Positions 34,673 through 42,840 of a stretch of 64,000 nt of DNA are shown piece after piece. The notes under the pieces are model-generated. The model was not told the origin of the DNA. It made no database searches and saw only the letters and a program-made list of their open reading frames with translations. Source of the stretch: Persicitalea sp963716085. GTDB lineage: Bacteria > Bacteroidota > Bacteroidia > Cytophagales > Spirosomataceae. Position 1 is the stretch's first letter. Each line of letters starts with the position of its first letter. Both the position numbers and the translations under genes were made by a program. The stretch spans positions 6,014,001-6,078,000 of the forward strand of contig OY970288.1 of assembly GCA_963716085.1 (NCBI GenBank). The letters run 5' to 3'.

Positions 34673-35122
34673 CTAATTCACTTTACTGTATTCATAACCG
34701 GGCCCATCTTGCGCTATACCCATGTCAAAAAGCATTCGATTACTATTGATGTACAGGTCGGAATCACGCACGTACCAGTTGTCTTTTTTAGGCTGGGATT
34801 TTGTTTTAAACTGTAAGCCATATTCCGTTTTAACTATTTCATAGTCAACCTTGTCAACCTGAATTCCGTCTAGCACAACGTTGATCTGATTTACGGTTAC
34901 CATGAGTTCTACATTCGGCACGGGAGGGTTGGGTATCATGGCAGACACCCTTACGAGCTTCCATTTACCGGGTAACCATTCCTGAGCTTGCTGCAGGCTC
35001 CGAGTGTGTTCATTTATGGGACTATTCTCAGTGGCGAGTGCAGGATCGATTTTGGATGTATTTCGGCAACTCGCAACTCCTACGGTAACGAGTATCAACA
35101 AGCTTAAAACAGTCTTTTTCAT
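34673..35122 (-). CDS. Lipoprotein, lipocalin-like
   Basis: A 149-aa protein with signal MKKTVLSLLILVTVGVASC (lipobox VASC, Cys19). The rest has the pattern WLPGKWKLVRV at about residues 49-59 followed by eight or so beta strands (VNQINVVLDGIQV, EYGLQFKTKSQ, WYVRDSDLYINSN), as in small lipocalin-like lipoproteins. No ligand assigned. It lies between the IS3 element and panB and is monocistronic. Confidence 0.68.
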   Translation of the reverse strand: MKKTVLSLLILVTVGVASCRNTSKIDPALATENSPINEHTRSLQQAQEWLPGKWKLVRVSAMIPNPPVPNVELMVTVNQINVVLDGIQVDKVDYEIVKTEYGLQFKTKSQPKKDNWYVRDSDLYINSNRMLFDMGIAQDGPGYEYSKVN

Positions 35123-35201
35123 ACTTCGATAGATTGGTTCATTCTCACGACCCCGAAAAGACGATAAAGGTTGGATTTCCTTTCATCGTGGGCTATATCT
35201 C

Positions 35202-35230
35202 CACAGCCCCAGCAACGAAAAAGGGCTGTG
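35202..35230 (-). terminator. Hairpin downstream of panB
   Basis: An 8-bp stem CACAGCCC/GGGCTGTG (35202-35209 with 35223-35230) lies 78 bp after the panB stop on the minus strand. The T tract is poor, so termination is uncertain. Confidence 0.4.
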
Positions 35231-35307
35231 ACGGGCATTGCTCTTGGCGACAATGAGCATGGCAGATAATCTTACAGAGACTCAGATGCCCCAAAAATAA
35301 ACAACCT

Positions 35308-36129
35308 TCAATACGACTCCTTCTCATTCGGAAACGACTCACCCTTCACATCCTTCACATACTGCGCAATAGCATCATGCATAACCCCGGCAAGGTCAGC
35401 ATAACGCCGCAAAAAGCGCGGCTTGAACTCCTTGTTAATTCCCAACATATCGTGCAACACCAGAATCTGTCCATCGGCGTGGGGGCCTGCCCCGATGCCG
35501 ATGGTGGGGATCGTGATGCTTTCGGAAGCTTGCTTCGTCAGGGCCGCCGGGATTTTTTCCAGCACCACGGCAAAGCAGCCGATTTCGTCCAGTAGTTTGG
35601 CGTCGTCCAGCAGTTTCTGGGCTTCCTCCTCTTCCCTGGCCCGCACGGTGTAGGTACCGAATTTGTAAATGGACTGCGGCGTCAGTCCCAAGTGCCCCAT
35701 CACCGGGACGCCCGCGCTCAGGATGCGCGTGATGGATTCCTTTACTTCCAGGCCGCCTTCCAGCTTCACGGCGTGGGCACCCGATTCCTTCATAATTCGG
35801 ATCGCCGACCGCAGGGCTTCCTCCGAGTTGCCCTGATACGACCCAAACGGCAAATCCACTACCACCAGCGCCCGGCTGACGGCCCGCACCACCGAGGCAG
35901 CGTGGTAGATCATCTGATCGAGCGTGATGGGTAGGGTAGTTTCGTGGCCCGCCATGACGTTAGAGGCCGAGTCGCCCACCAGAATCAGCTCGACCCCGGC
36001 GGCGTCCACGATGCCGCCCATCGAATAGTCGTAGGCGGTCAGGCAGGAGATTTTCTCCCCCCGCGTTTTCATTTCCTGAATGATGTGCGTCGTGACGCGC
36101 TTGATGTCGGTGGCTTTGCTGGTGGACAA
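35308..36129 (-). CDS. panB: 3-methyl-2-oxobutanoate hydroxymethyltransferase
   Basis: A 273-aa TIM-barrel enzyme that transfers a hydroxymethyl group from methylene-tetrahydrofolate to ketoisovalerate to give ketopantoate (pantothenate and CoA synthesis). Visible motifs: LTAYDYSMGGIVDAAGVELILVGDSASNVMAGH (metal-binding Asp in GDSA), DLPFGSYQ, KLEGG, GHLGLTPQS and IGIGAGPHADGQILVLHDMLG. Length and motifs are normal. There is no panC beside it. A short CACTGTCAACTG repeat sits 60 bp upstream. Confidence 0.96.
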   Translation of the reverse strand: MSTSKATDIKRVTTHIIQEMKTRGEKISCLTAYDYSMGGIVDAAGVELILVGDSASNVMAGHETTLPITLDQMIYHAASVVRAVSRALVVVDLPFGSYQGNSEEALRSAIRIMKESGAHAVKLEGGLEVKESITRILSAGVPVMGHLGLTPQSIYKFGTYTVRAREEEEAQKLLDDAKLLDEIGCFAVVLEKIPAALTKQASESITIPTIGIGAGPHADGQILVLHDMLGINKEFKPRFLRRYADLAGVMHDAIAQYVKDVKGESFPNEKESY

Positions 36130-36187
36130 TTTTTTATGAGTTCAAGGGTAGAGAAAATGTTTTACAAGGAATGTAAAGAGAGCAAAA

Positions 36188-36207
36188 GCACTGTCAACTG
36201 TCAACTA
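36188..36207. repeat. Short period-7 repeat (ACTGTCA)
   Basis: Two and a half copies of ACTGTCA at the 3' end of the envC-like gene, upstream of panB. The same heptamer family as the longer array at 44,660-44,706. Confidence 0.55.
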
Positions 36208-36212
36208 AATTA

Positions 36213-37565
36213 TTACCGCCGCAAAAGCCACTGTTCGGGATTCATTCGCGTCGTGTTTCGCCACACCTGAAACTGCAAGGAGGACGTTCCCTCACTATCT
36301 GCCGCTACGGTACCGATATTCTCCCGTGCCTTCACTTTCTGCCCCGCCCGCACCGAAACGCTGGCGAGCTTGGCGTACACCGTCATGTACTCGCCGTGCT
36401 GGATAGCGATGACGTTGTTCATGCCCGGCATGGCGGTCACGTCCAGCACGGTGCCGTCATATACCGACCGCACTGATTCGTTGGCGGCGGTTTGGATGTC
36501 GATGCCGAGGTTGTCCACGATTACGCCCTTCAACACGGGGTGCTGCTTGCGGCCGAAGTGATCCGACACGAATCCCCGCGCGGGCCACGGCAGCCGCGCC
36601 TGGGAAGCCTTGAACGACGAGGCTAACTTGACTTCCTCCTCCGTCATGCCGCCGTCGTTGACGGGTTCGGCGGGCTTGGCGGGTTCCTCCACGGGCGGTG
36701 GCGTTTCGCCCGCCGCGATGGCTTCCTCGCGCTTGGCTTTTTCGCGGGCTACGCGTTCGCGTTCGGCCTTTTCGCGCTTTTCGCGGGCCAGTCGCTCGCG
36801 ACGTTCGCGCTCGGCGCGTTCGCGCATTTCGCGCTCGATGAGGCGGCGGAGGTTGGCTTCCAGCGTGGCGGCGGCGCGGCGGTTGGCGACGAGTTCGGCG
36901 CGGAGTTCCGCTTCCTTCTGGGAGAGTTCCCTGACCACCTCATCCTGTTTGGTTTGCAGAGCGGTGAGTTTCTGGGCTTCCTGCACGCGGGTGGCCAGCA
37001 CGGTTTGTTGTTGCTGTTGCTTGGCGGAGATGCGCTCGCGCTTGGCGACGAGTTCCTGCTGCACCTTTTCCATTTGACGTACCTGTCCCTGTCGGGCTTC
37101 GGTGTATTGCTGGAGGTACTTGTAGCGCAGCACCAACTGATTGAAGTTTTCTGCCGAAAACAGGAAGACTAACTGACTAAGATAGGTGTTTCGCTTAGAG
37201 GCTTCATAGATCATCTGCCCGTACTCCTTCTTGAGCTTGGCCAGGTCATTGGCCAGTTCGCGGCGGGCTTTTTCCAGACTTTTCAGTTCGGAACCGAGCA
37301 GCCGCAGATCATCCGAAAGCAGGTCGATCTGTTTTTTCTGGGTGGTCACCTGCTGGTTGATCGCCCGCAGTTGCCCCACGCTGACTTTCTTCTCCGAGGC
37401 CGTTTTGTTCAGGACGCTCTGGATGCTTTTAATCTTCCGAGCGTTTTCCTTTTTATCCGCTTCGAGTTGCTGGCGGCTTTTTTGGGCCAAAAGTGGCGCG
37501 GCGAAACCCAGCGTCAGCAGCAGACAACCAACCAGACTTTTATACAATATTCTTTGAAAACGCAT
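36213..37565 (-). CDS. EnvC-like murein hydrolase activator (degenerate M23/LytM)
   Basis: A 450-aa periplasmic protein: signal peptide (about 1-27), two long coiled-coil stretches (about 28-120 and 150-270, the second very rich in RER/EREK repeats), a Pro-rich linker and a C-terminal LytM domain. In the LytM domain, the first metal-ligand site reads NLGIDIQT (Leu where active enzymes have His), and the last reads YAKL instead of YAHL. This fits EnvC-type activators, which bind and switch on amidases during cell separation, rather than active endopeptidases. Downstream of DUF4292 in what looks like an operon. Confidence 0.85.
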   Translation of the reverse strand: MRFQRILYKSLVGCLLLTLGFAAPLLAQKSRQQLEADKKENARKIKSIQSVLNKTASEKKVSVGQLRAINQQVTTQKKQIDLLSDDLRLLGSELKSLEKARRELANDLAKLKKEYGQMIYEASKRNTYLSQLVFLFSAENFNQLVLRYKYLQQYTEARQGQVRQMEKVQQELVAKRERISAKQQQQQTVLATRVQEAQKLTALQTKQDEVVRELSQKEAELRAELVANRRAAATLEANLRRLIEREMRERAERERRERLAREKREKAERERVAREKAKREEAIAAGETPPPVEEPAKPAEPVNDGGMTEEEVKLASSFKASQARLPWPARGFVSDHFGRKQHPVLKGVIVDNLGIDIQTAANESVRSVYDGTVLDVTAMPGMNNVIAIQHGEYMTVYAKLASVSVRAGQKVKARENIGTVAADSEGTSSLQFQVWRNTTRMNPEQWLLRR

Positions 37566-37620
37566 AGAATTCTCACGTGGAGGCGGAACTCCGGGGGAAC
37601 GAACCCCGCCCTTTATTTCG

Positions 37621-37628
37621 CAAAGGTA
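37621..37628 (-). promoter_or_regulatory. Bacteroidota -7 promoter box before envC-like gene
   Basis: CAAAGGTA on the + strand, that is TACCTTTG on the minus strand, 56 bp before the start codon. This gives the EnvC-like gene its own promoter inside the three-gene run. Confidence 0.6.
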
Positions 37629-37658
37629 AGCAGAGTTATCGTTTTTAGCCCCTCTGCC

Positions 37659-38474
37659 TTACTTCCGCTCGTAGCTATCAGGAATCGAGAAGGGAAAGCC
37701 GGGGTTTTCACTGCCCAACTCCACGCGGCTGTGTTCAAGGCGGATTTCGGATTGAACGTAAGGCTGGTCGGGGGCGGGTTTGGTGTTCAAAATGATGAGG
37801 CCGACGTAGGGGAAGAGGTAATTATCGAGTTGCTTGAAGTCGGCGTAGTCGAGTGAGAGCGCATTTTGGGACACAGGATCGGTAGCCTTGATTCGTTCCA
37901 GTTTGCGGTCGCTTTCGCCGAGGTAGTTGTCCACCGTGAGATGCCCGGCCCGCTGGCGAAGTAGAATCGCGTCACCGGAGCGGTAGAGTTTTTGGCCGGG
38001 CTGACGCGGAAAGGGCAGGTTGCTGGTGAGCAGCGATTGCAGCAGGGCGAAGCTGAGGTCGAACTTGAATTGGCGGCTCAATTGCGGGTAGCTGAACTGA
38101 AAATAGTCCTTATGAAATTTGTCCAGAACCACGATTTCCTGCGGAGAAATTAGCCCCCGCGCTACCTCGAAGCCCATCGCCGTTACTGAAAACCAGATCA
38201 GACTGTCTTTCTTGACGCGCAGATTGATGTTGGCGTTGTCGATGTTCTGCTTGGGGCTTTGGAAGGAGAATTTCGACTTGGCCGTCAGGTAGTCGAAGTC
38301 GATTTCCTGAATCGCAAAAGCACCCTTGCTTTCGTCGAATGGTGCTAGTCCGGCCGTGAGCGAATCGGGCAGGGTGGATTCCAAACCGATGGCGGTTTTG
38401 TCTTTGCGGTTCTTCTTGCAAGCGGACAAACCAAGCACTGCGAACGTCAGCAGCCAGAGTATTTTACTGTTCAT
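37659..38474 (-). CDS. DUF4292 lipoprotein
   Basis: A 271-aa outer-membrane-type lipoprotein: MNSKILWLLTFAVLGLSAC (Cys19). ATG 38474 was chosen over a start 16 codons upstream because it begins the signal. The body matches DUF4292: DSLIWFSVTAMGFEVARGLISPQEIVVLDKFHKDYFQF and a LolA/LolB-like beta fold. It overlaps the end of the upstream TPR gene by 11 bp, so the two are co-translated. The TPR-DUF4292-EnvC order recurs in Bacteroidota. Probable role in envelope biogenesis; exact function unknown. Confidence 0.85.
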   Translation of the reverse strand: MNSKILWLLTFAVLGLSACKKNRKDKTAIGLESTLPDSLTAGLAPFDESKGAFAIQEIDFDYLTAKSKFSFQSPKQNIDNANINLRVKKDSLIWFSVTAMGFEVARGLISPQEIVVLDKFHKDYFQFSYPQLSRQFKFDLSFALLQSLLTSNLPFPRQPGQKLYRSGDAILLRQRAGHLTVDNYLGESDRKLERIKATDPVSQNALSLDYADFKQLDNYLFPYVGLIILNTKPAPDQPYVQSEIRLEHSRVELGSENPGFPFSIPDSYERK

Positions 38475-40215
38475 GCAGCGTGCCGGTGGCAATTTTCTTG
38501 TCGAGTTGATCGCTGGTTTCACCCATTTTCTTGGCTTTGTTCCATTGCTCCACGGCCTTTTCGCGCTCGCCGAGTTGGAACAGCACGTCGCCGTAATGCT
38601 CCACGATGGTGCCGCTCACGCCCTGCGGGGCCTGCACGGCTTTTTCCAAAAATTGCTTCGCTTTTTTATAATCCTTACGGATGTACAGCACCCAGGCGTG
38701 GGTGTCGAGGAAGGTCGGGTCGTCGGGGTATTTAAGCACCAGCCGCTCCGACATTTGTTGCGCCAGTTCCAGCTTTTCCTTGCGTAGCGAGAGGAAATAG
38801 CTGTAATTATTGAGCACGTGGTCATTGTTGGGGTCGTCTTTCAAGACCAGTTCGTAAGCGGCATCCGACTTCTCGTGGTCTTTCATGCCGTTGTAGGCGT
38901 CGCCGAGTTGGGCGTTGATGAGCAGCTTCATCTGGGGATCGGGTACCAGACGGCGGCTTTCTTCCAGCGCCGATACGGCCCGCTTGTAGTTGCGCTTCAT
39001 CAACTGCGCCGAGCCGTTGGAGTACCAAATCATGCCCTGGTTGGGAAACATTTCTAATGCCAATTCCGAATGCGCCAGCAGGCTATCCACCTGATTCAAC
39101 TCGCCGTCCAGTTGCAGGATCGCGCCCCACACCTCATAGACCGAACTATTGATGCGGGCGGCTTTTACGTACACATCGCGGGCCTCGGCTTTCTTGCCCT
39201 GCTTCACCAGCAGATCGCCGTACAGCACGTAGGAACGGGCTTCGTTGGGGTGCGTTTCGACCAACTGCCGCGCCAACTCAACGGCTTCATCGCGGTCTTT
39301 CTCCGTTTTTAGCATCGATAGGTAGCCCGTTAGGACGCGTACCTTGGGTTCGGCGTCGAGGTTAGGGTTGGCAAATACGAGCTGTAATTCGCGGTTGGTC
39401 TTCTTGACATCGCCCTTGCGGCGGTAGATGTCGGCCAGCAGCACGTGGGCCTGCGCCTCGTCGGGGTTGAGCCTCAGGGCCTCTTCCAGCGGAGCCACGG
39501 CGTCGTCGATGCGGTCGTTGGCCATGAGCAGCTCGGCCAGTTCCAGGCGGTAGGTCAGCTCGTCGGGTTCGGCGGCGATGAGCTTTCGGGCCTCCTCGGT
39601 AGCCTTGTCGATGTCATTGTTACGTAGATAAAGCTGCTGTTTCTGATGCGTGATTTCCTCGGTGACGCCCACCGCTTTTTCCAGGCGGTCGTAGGTGTCG
39701 ATGGCTTTGTCGAACTGGTCGCTGAAAATGTACATCGCCGCCAGTTGGACGCCGTACGGAATGCTCGCCGGGTCTTTTTTGACCAACACCTCGAACAGCT
39801 TGGCGGCCTCGCCGTATTTTTTCTGATTGGTAAAAACTTCCGACAACTGCTCGACGTAATACCCGTTCTCGGGTTCGGCTTCGTAGGCCATTTTAGCGTG
39901 GGGCAGAGCGTCGGCGGCGCGGTTGAGTTTCAGCAGGGCCGAGGCCAGCATGAAGTGGCTCGCCGGGTCGTTCGGGCTCATGTCTACTAGTTTCTGGAAA
40001 ACGGGCAGCGCCCGCGACGGCTCGTCCATCATCATGTATTTCATGCCTTCGATGGCCGTTCCTTCGTCTTCCAGGCGGGTGGCGGTGTCTTTTTGCTCGA
40101 CTTGTTGGTCCTTATCGCGCTTGCGGTCGCGCTTCTGCGCCTCGCAGGGCAGCACGCCCAGCGTTCCCGCCAGCATCGCTAGGCCCAGGAAAGTTTTTAG
40201 TACTTTATAAAACAT
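38464..40215 (-). CDS. TPR-repeat protein, secreted
   Basis: A 583-aa protein: MFYKVLKTFLGLAMLAGTLGVLPCEAQ signal peptide, then a basic/acidic linker (QKRDRKRDKDQQVEQKD), then about fourteen tetratricopeptide repeats (from about residue 45 to 575). ATG 40215 was chosen because the upstream extension is not signal-like. Typical repeats: ALPVFQKLVDMSPNDPASHFMLASALLKL, DAVAPLEEALRLNPDEAQAHVLLADIYRRKG. Such periplasmic TPR proteins scaffold envelope complexes. First gene of the TPR-DUF4292-EnvC group. Confidence 0.88.
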   Translation of the reverse strand: MFYKVLKTFLGLAMLAGTLGVLPCEAQKRDRKRDKDQQVEQKDTATRLEDEGTAIEGMKYMMMDEPSRALPVFQKLVDMSPNDPASHFMLASALLKLNRAADALPHAKMAYEAEPENGYYVEQLSEVFTNQKKYGEAAKLFEVLVKKDPASIPYGVQLAAMYIFSDQFDKAIDTYDRLEKAVGVTEEITHQKQQLYLRNNDIDKATEEARKLIAAEPDELTYRLELAELLMANDRIDDAVAPLEEALRLNPDEAQAHVLLADIYRRKGDVKKTNRELQLVFANPNLDAEPKVRVLTGYLSMLKTEKDRDEAVELARQLVETHPNEARSYVLYGDLLVKQGKKAEARDVYVKAARINSSVYEVWGAILQLDGELNQVDSLLAHSELALEMFPNQGMIWYSNGSAQLMKRNYKRAVSALEESRRLVPDPQMKLLINAQLGDAYNGMKDHEKSDAAYELVLKDDPNNDHVLNNYSYFLSLRKEKLELAQQMSERLVLKYPDDPTFLDTHAWVLYIRKDYKKAKQFLEKAVQAPQGVSGTIVEHYGDVLFQLGEREKAVEQWNKAKKMGETSDQLDKKIATGTLHEQ

Positions 40216-40284
40216 AAAAAGGGAGTTGCATTCGGTTTTGAGGGAAGTAAGATGTCGAGACCCGTAAATATCGGTTTTGCCTGC

Positions 40285-40292
40285 CAAAAATA
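40285..40292 (-). promoter_or_regulatory. Possible promoter -7 box before TPR gene
   Basis: TATTTTTG on the minus strand matches TAnnTTTG, about 70 bp before the start. No good -33 box. Confidence 0.35.
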
Positions 40293-40382
40293 ACTGAAAA
40301 TGGGGTAGTTTATTGCCATTTGGGTGAACGGGTACCTGATAAGGTCAAACGTGTATGTTTATCTGACAGCATTTAGGCAGTC

Positions 40383-40853
40383 TCACCGCCGTCCCGCGTC
40401 ATACAGCCGCTCATCGATCGCCAGCAACTCCGAACGTACGACTCGACAATCCGCATACAGCGGATGGCGGGGATTAATGAGGTAATTACTCATAATGGGT
40501 AGAATCACGCTCGGCACTTCCATCACCAGAAGGTCGGGTTCTTGCAACCAATCCAGCAGGAAAGTCTGGGACGATAATGGCTGCGAAGTGCCAACCGATT
40601 GCCAGCCCTCGGGCAAGTCAATAGCTCGGTATGACCGCACGGAGTCAGGTACTTCGATTGTTACTAAATGGTAGTTAGGAATGCGTTGGGGGTCGATGTG
40701 AACGAGAATTTCCAGCAAACTAAGCGCTGGCGATTTGGTAGTGTAAAGCAGACCGATGCCTTTGGGATTCCAGCGCCCGCCGTAACGCGCAGCCCCTTCT
40801 CCCGACAGCGGCTCATGGCTGAAAGCTGCCTTAATCAAACGATATACCAGCAT
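40383..40853 (-). CDS. RES-domain NAD+-degrading toxin
   Basis: A 156-aa RES-family protein. Start at ATG 40853 (MLVYRLIKAAFSHEPLSG), eleven bases after the antitoxin stop. Conserved active-site pattern: Arg and Tyr in ARYGGRWNPKGIGLLYT (about residues 22-38) and Glu in LSLLEILVHID. RES toxins cleave NAD+ with phosphate and arrest growth. It pairs with the Xre-type antitoxin just upstream on the minus strand, which carries the usual ParS/Xre toxin-binding domain. Confidence 0.88.
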   Translation of the reverse strand: MLVYRLIKAAFSHEPLSGEGAARYGGRWNPKGIGLLYTTKSPALSLLEILVHIDPQRIPNYHLVTIEVPDSVRSYRAIDLPEGWQSVGTSQPLSSQTFLLDWLQEPDLLVMEVPSVILPIMSNYLINPRHPLYADCRVVRSELLAIDERLYDAGRR

Positions 40854-40863
40854 AGGTCGATCG

Positions 40864-41259
40864 TCAGAAGAAAATACCGTGTTCGATTCGGCCCAAAACG
40901 TCGTCCACTTGGGTGAAGCCCGCAATAGTGGTCAGGCTTTGCAGCGGTGTTTTTCCGTCTAATTCACCAAGCGGGTAGCGCAGCCATCCTTGCAGCGCCT
41001 CGGCATCGCCGTCATAAACCCGCAAGCCATGCTGGACAATGCCTTGGAGTAGTTCGATTCTTTCGGCAGTCGTACCTTTCAGGCTCGACTGCTTACGGAA
41101 GCGATGAAGGGTACTCTCCGAAATTTGCAGTAAGGGAGCCAACTCTTTTAGAGTAACGCCTAGCTGTCTGGCCAACTGGTTAAAGCGAGCATCCTGAACG
41201 GAGGGAATCCTTCCAGTTCGTTTTTTTTCTGTTTTAGGCGACGAAGCAGTTGTTTTCAT
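40864..41259 (-). CDS. Xre/MbcA/ParS-type antitoxin
   Basis: A 131-aa antitoxin. ATG 41259 (MKTTASSPKTEKKRTG) was chosen over one 12 codons upstream because the latter lies within the operator repeats. HTH region FNQLARQLGVTLKELAPLLQISESTLHRFRKQS (about 20-52), then a C-terminal ParS-like domain (GLRVYDGDAEALQGWLRYPLGELDGKTPLQSL, GFTQVDDVLGRIEHG) that wraps around the RES toxin. It should repress its own promoter by binding the four phased repeats immediately upstream. Confidence 0.9.
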   Translation of the reverse strand: MKTTASSPKTEKKRTGRIPSVQDARFNQLARQLGVTLKELAPLLQISESTLHRFRKQSSLKGTTAERIELLQGIVQHGLRVYDGDAEALQGWLRYPLGELDGKTPLQSLTTIAGFTQVDDVLGRIEHGIFF

Positions 41260-41268
41260 AAACAGGAC

Positions 41269-41312
41269 GACAGTTAGATGACAATTGTACGACAATCATT
41301 TGACAATTGCAA
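41269..41312 (-). promoter_or_regulatory. Four 11-bp-phased operator repeats before RES/Xre operon
   Basis: On the + strand GACAGTTAGAT, GACAATTGTAC, GACAATCATTT and GACAATTGCAA follow each other at exactly 11 bp (starts 41269, 41280, 41291, 41302). The consensus is GACARTT plus four variable bases. The second copy forms the palindrome ACAATTGT. They end 10 bp before the antitoxin ATG. Best read as the antitoxin's autoregulatory operators, one per helical turn. Confidence 0.7.
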
Positions 41313-41411
41313 AGTTGTTGGGTTCTTCCCGCTTCTCTACACGCTTCTCTCTGAAACGCCTTGCTACGTTCAAAACATATTGATGGGTGAGCGAAGTTGT
41401 AAAGAACCGAA

Positions 41412-41504
41412 TTGCGCCCTTTCAAGGCTTGTGAGCTCAGGCGGTCGACCTATGCGCAGGGCTTCACCCTGCGCTGACAGATCACGCCCTTTCGGGGCTT
41501 ACAG
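41412..41504. repeat. REP-like repeat with three hairpin-forming units
   Basis: Two near copies of GCGCCCTTTCAAGGCTT / ACGCCCTTTCGGGGCTT flank a perfect 8-bp hairpin GCGCAGGG-CTTCA-CCCTGCGC (41454-41474). This resembles dispersed intergenic repeats seen in Bacteroidota genomes, though exact copy number in this genome cannot be seen here. It lies in a 497-bp gap between the antitoxin and the DUF72 gene. Confidence 0.6.
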
Positions 41505-41589
41505 TAGAGTTTACAGACTAATTCACCTATCAATAATTCGAAATAATAGTACTACTTTCTTTAAAATAGGTTTTACTTCTCGATTACAA

Positions 41590-41708
41590 AGAAAGAAGCC
41601 CAATTCCTTACGGAACCGGGCTTCAGGTACACTGTATTCAACCTTATTACACAGTATTCTATTTTGCAGGACGGGCCAATTGAATCAGTAGCGCGTCAGT
41701 GTTCTTGA
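41590..41708 (-). ncRNA. Candidate small RNA (promoter and terminator pair)
   Basis: A TACCTTTG -7 box on the minus strand (CAAAGGTA at 41715-41722) is followed about 85-110 bp later by a strong hairpin (41595-41607 with 41612-41624, arms GAAGCCCAATTCC and GGAACCGGGCTTC) with a T-rich end. No ORF lies between. This gives a transcript of roughly 110-120 nt. Alternatively, the hairpin simply terminates DUF72, whose stop is at 41757. Confidence 0.35.
41595..41624 (-). terminator. Terminator hairpin downstream of DUF72 gene
   Basis: A GC-rich stem GAAGCCCAATTCC/GGAACCGGGCTTC with one internal mismatch and a TTAC loop; on the minus strand followed by TTCTTTCTTTG. Confidence 0.7.
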
Positions 41709-41756
41709 CTGGGGCAAAGGTAGGCGAAAACTTTGAACGAAAACAGAAATTTCTCC

Positions 41757-42665
41757 TCAAAATAGCTCCCCCTGAATCACCTGTGCCCTGATTTCGGGGG
41801 GTTGCAGCGATAGTCCCATTTTTGCGTTGAAGCCTTCGATCCAGTACTTGGTCAGTTCGGGCGAATAAATGTTGTCTTCGGTGTGAATGAAGATATAGAC
41901 CTGCTGCAAGCCCTGTTCCAGCCACGAGCCGATGCGCCGTAGCCATTCGTCGGTGCGCGAATAGTCGGTACGGTGCAGTTCGTTGCCCACGAAGCGAACC
42001 GTCAGCGTCGGGGTAGTGAGTGCCATGTGCAGCACATCGCGGCGACCCGAAACGTCGGACATGACCGTCCCGACCCCTAACTCGTGAAACAGTTCCAGCG
42101 TGCGTTGCCAGGCGTAATCGTCGGTAAACCAACTCGGATGCCGGAATTCCACGGCGATAGGAAATTCGCGGGGCAAAGCTTTCAGGAAGCGCTCGAGGTT
42201 CTCAAACTTAGATGTATCGAACGAAGGGCCCAGCTGTAGAAAGGTCGTCCCGAGCTTGTCTTCCAAGCCCAGTACCGCTCGCACAAACTCGTCCGACGGC
42301 AGCATAGCGTTCACTAACTGGGCGTCGTGGCTAATGATCTGAGGCCATTTGGGGCAATACTTGAAGCCGTCGGGGGCGGTGTCGCGCCAGCGGTCGATGG
42401 TGTCGTCGCTGGGGATTTGGTAGTGCGTCACGTTCAGCTCGATGGTATTGAACTGCCGGGTATAGTGGTAAAGGAAGTCCTTGTCTTTGGCGTTGGTCGG
42501 GTAAATCTTGCCGACCCACTCCTTATTGGCCCAAATTGGCGGACCGACGTACACTTCTTTTTGGGTCGAAGGGTCGGCAGTCGCCAGTACTTCCGTCGTG
42601 AATTTATGGGTGTCAGGAAGCGTGAAGTCTATGTCTTCGATGTCGTCGAGTTTGCCGAAATCCAT
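41757..42665 (-). CDS. DUF72 family protein (YecE-like)
   Basis: A 302-aa protein of the DUF72/YecE family, a TIM-barrel family of unknown function. Recognised by YVGPPIWANKEWVGKIYP, LYHYTRQFNTIELNVTHY (the family's conserved FNTIE.N.TFY region), CPKWPQIISHDAQL, LPREFPIAVEFRHPSWF and VRFVGNE. Length is normal. It is convergent with nothing and lies on the minus strand, diverging from the M28 peptidase gene with a 175-bp gap between. Confidence 0.9.
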   Translation of the reverse strand: MDFGKLDDIEDIDFTLPDTHKFTTEVLATADPSTQKEVYVGPPIWANKEWVGKIYPTNAKDKDFLYHYTRQFNTIELNVTHYQIPSDDTIDRWRDTAPDGFKYCPKWPQIISHDAQLVNAMLPSDEFVRAVLGLEDKLGTTFLQLGPSFDTSKFENLERFLKALPREFPIAVEFRHPSWFTDDYAWQRTLELFHELGVGTVMSDVSGRRDVLHMALTTPTLTVRFVGNELHRTDYSRTDEWLRRIGSWLEQGLQQVYIFIHTEDNIYSPELTKYWIEGFNAKMGLSLQPPEIRAQVIQGELF

Positions 42666-42840
42666 GGGAAATCAATGAGAGCGTTAGCGAATGAGTGATC
42701 TGGAGAACGCCCTAGTGCTTATATTTGGGTATTCTTCGCGTAAGAGAAAGTAACAAAATTATGCCAAATCGGCTCGATTTTACGAAAAGTGCTTTTCCCT
42801 ATCTTGCCTACTTAAAACAAACGCACATCCAACCAACCCC

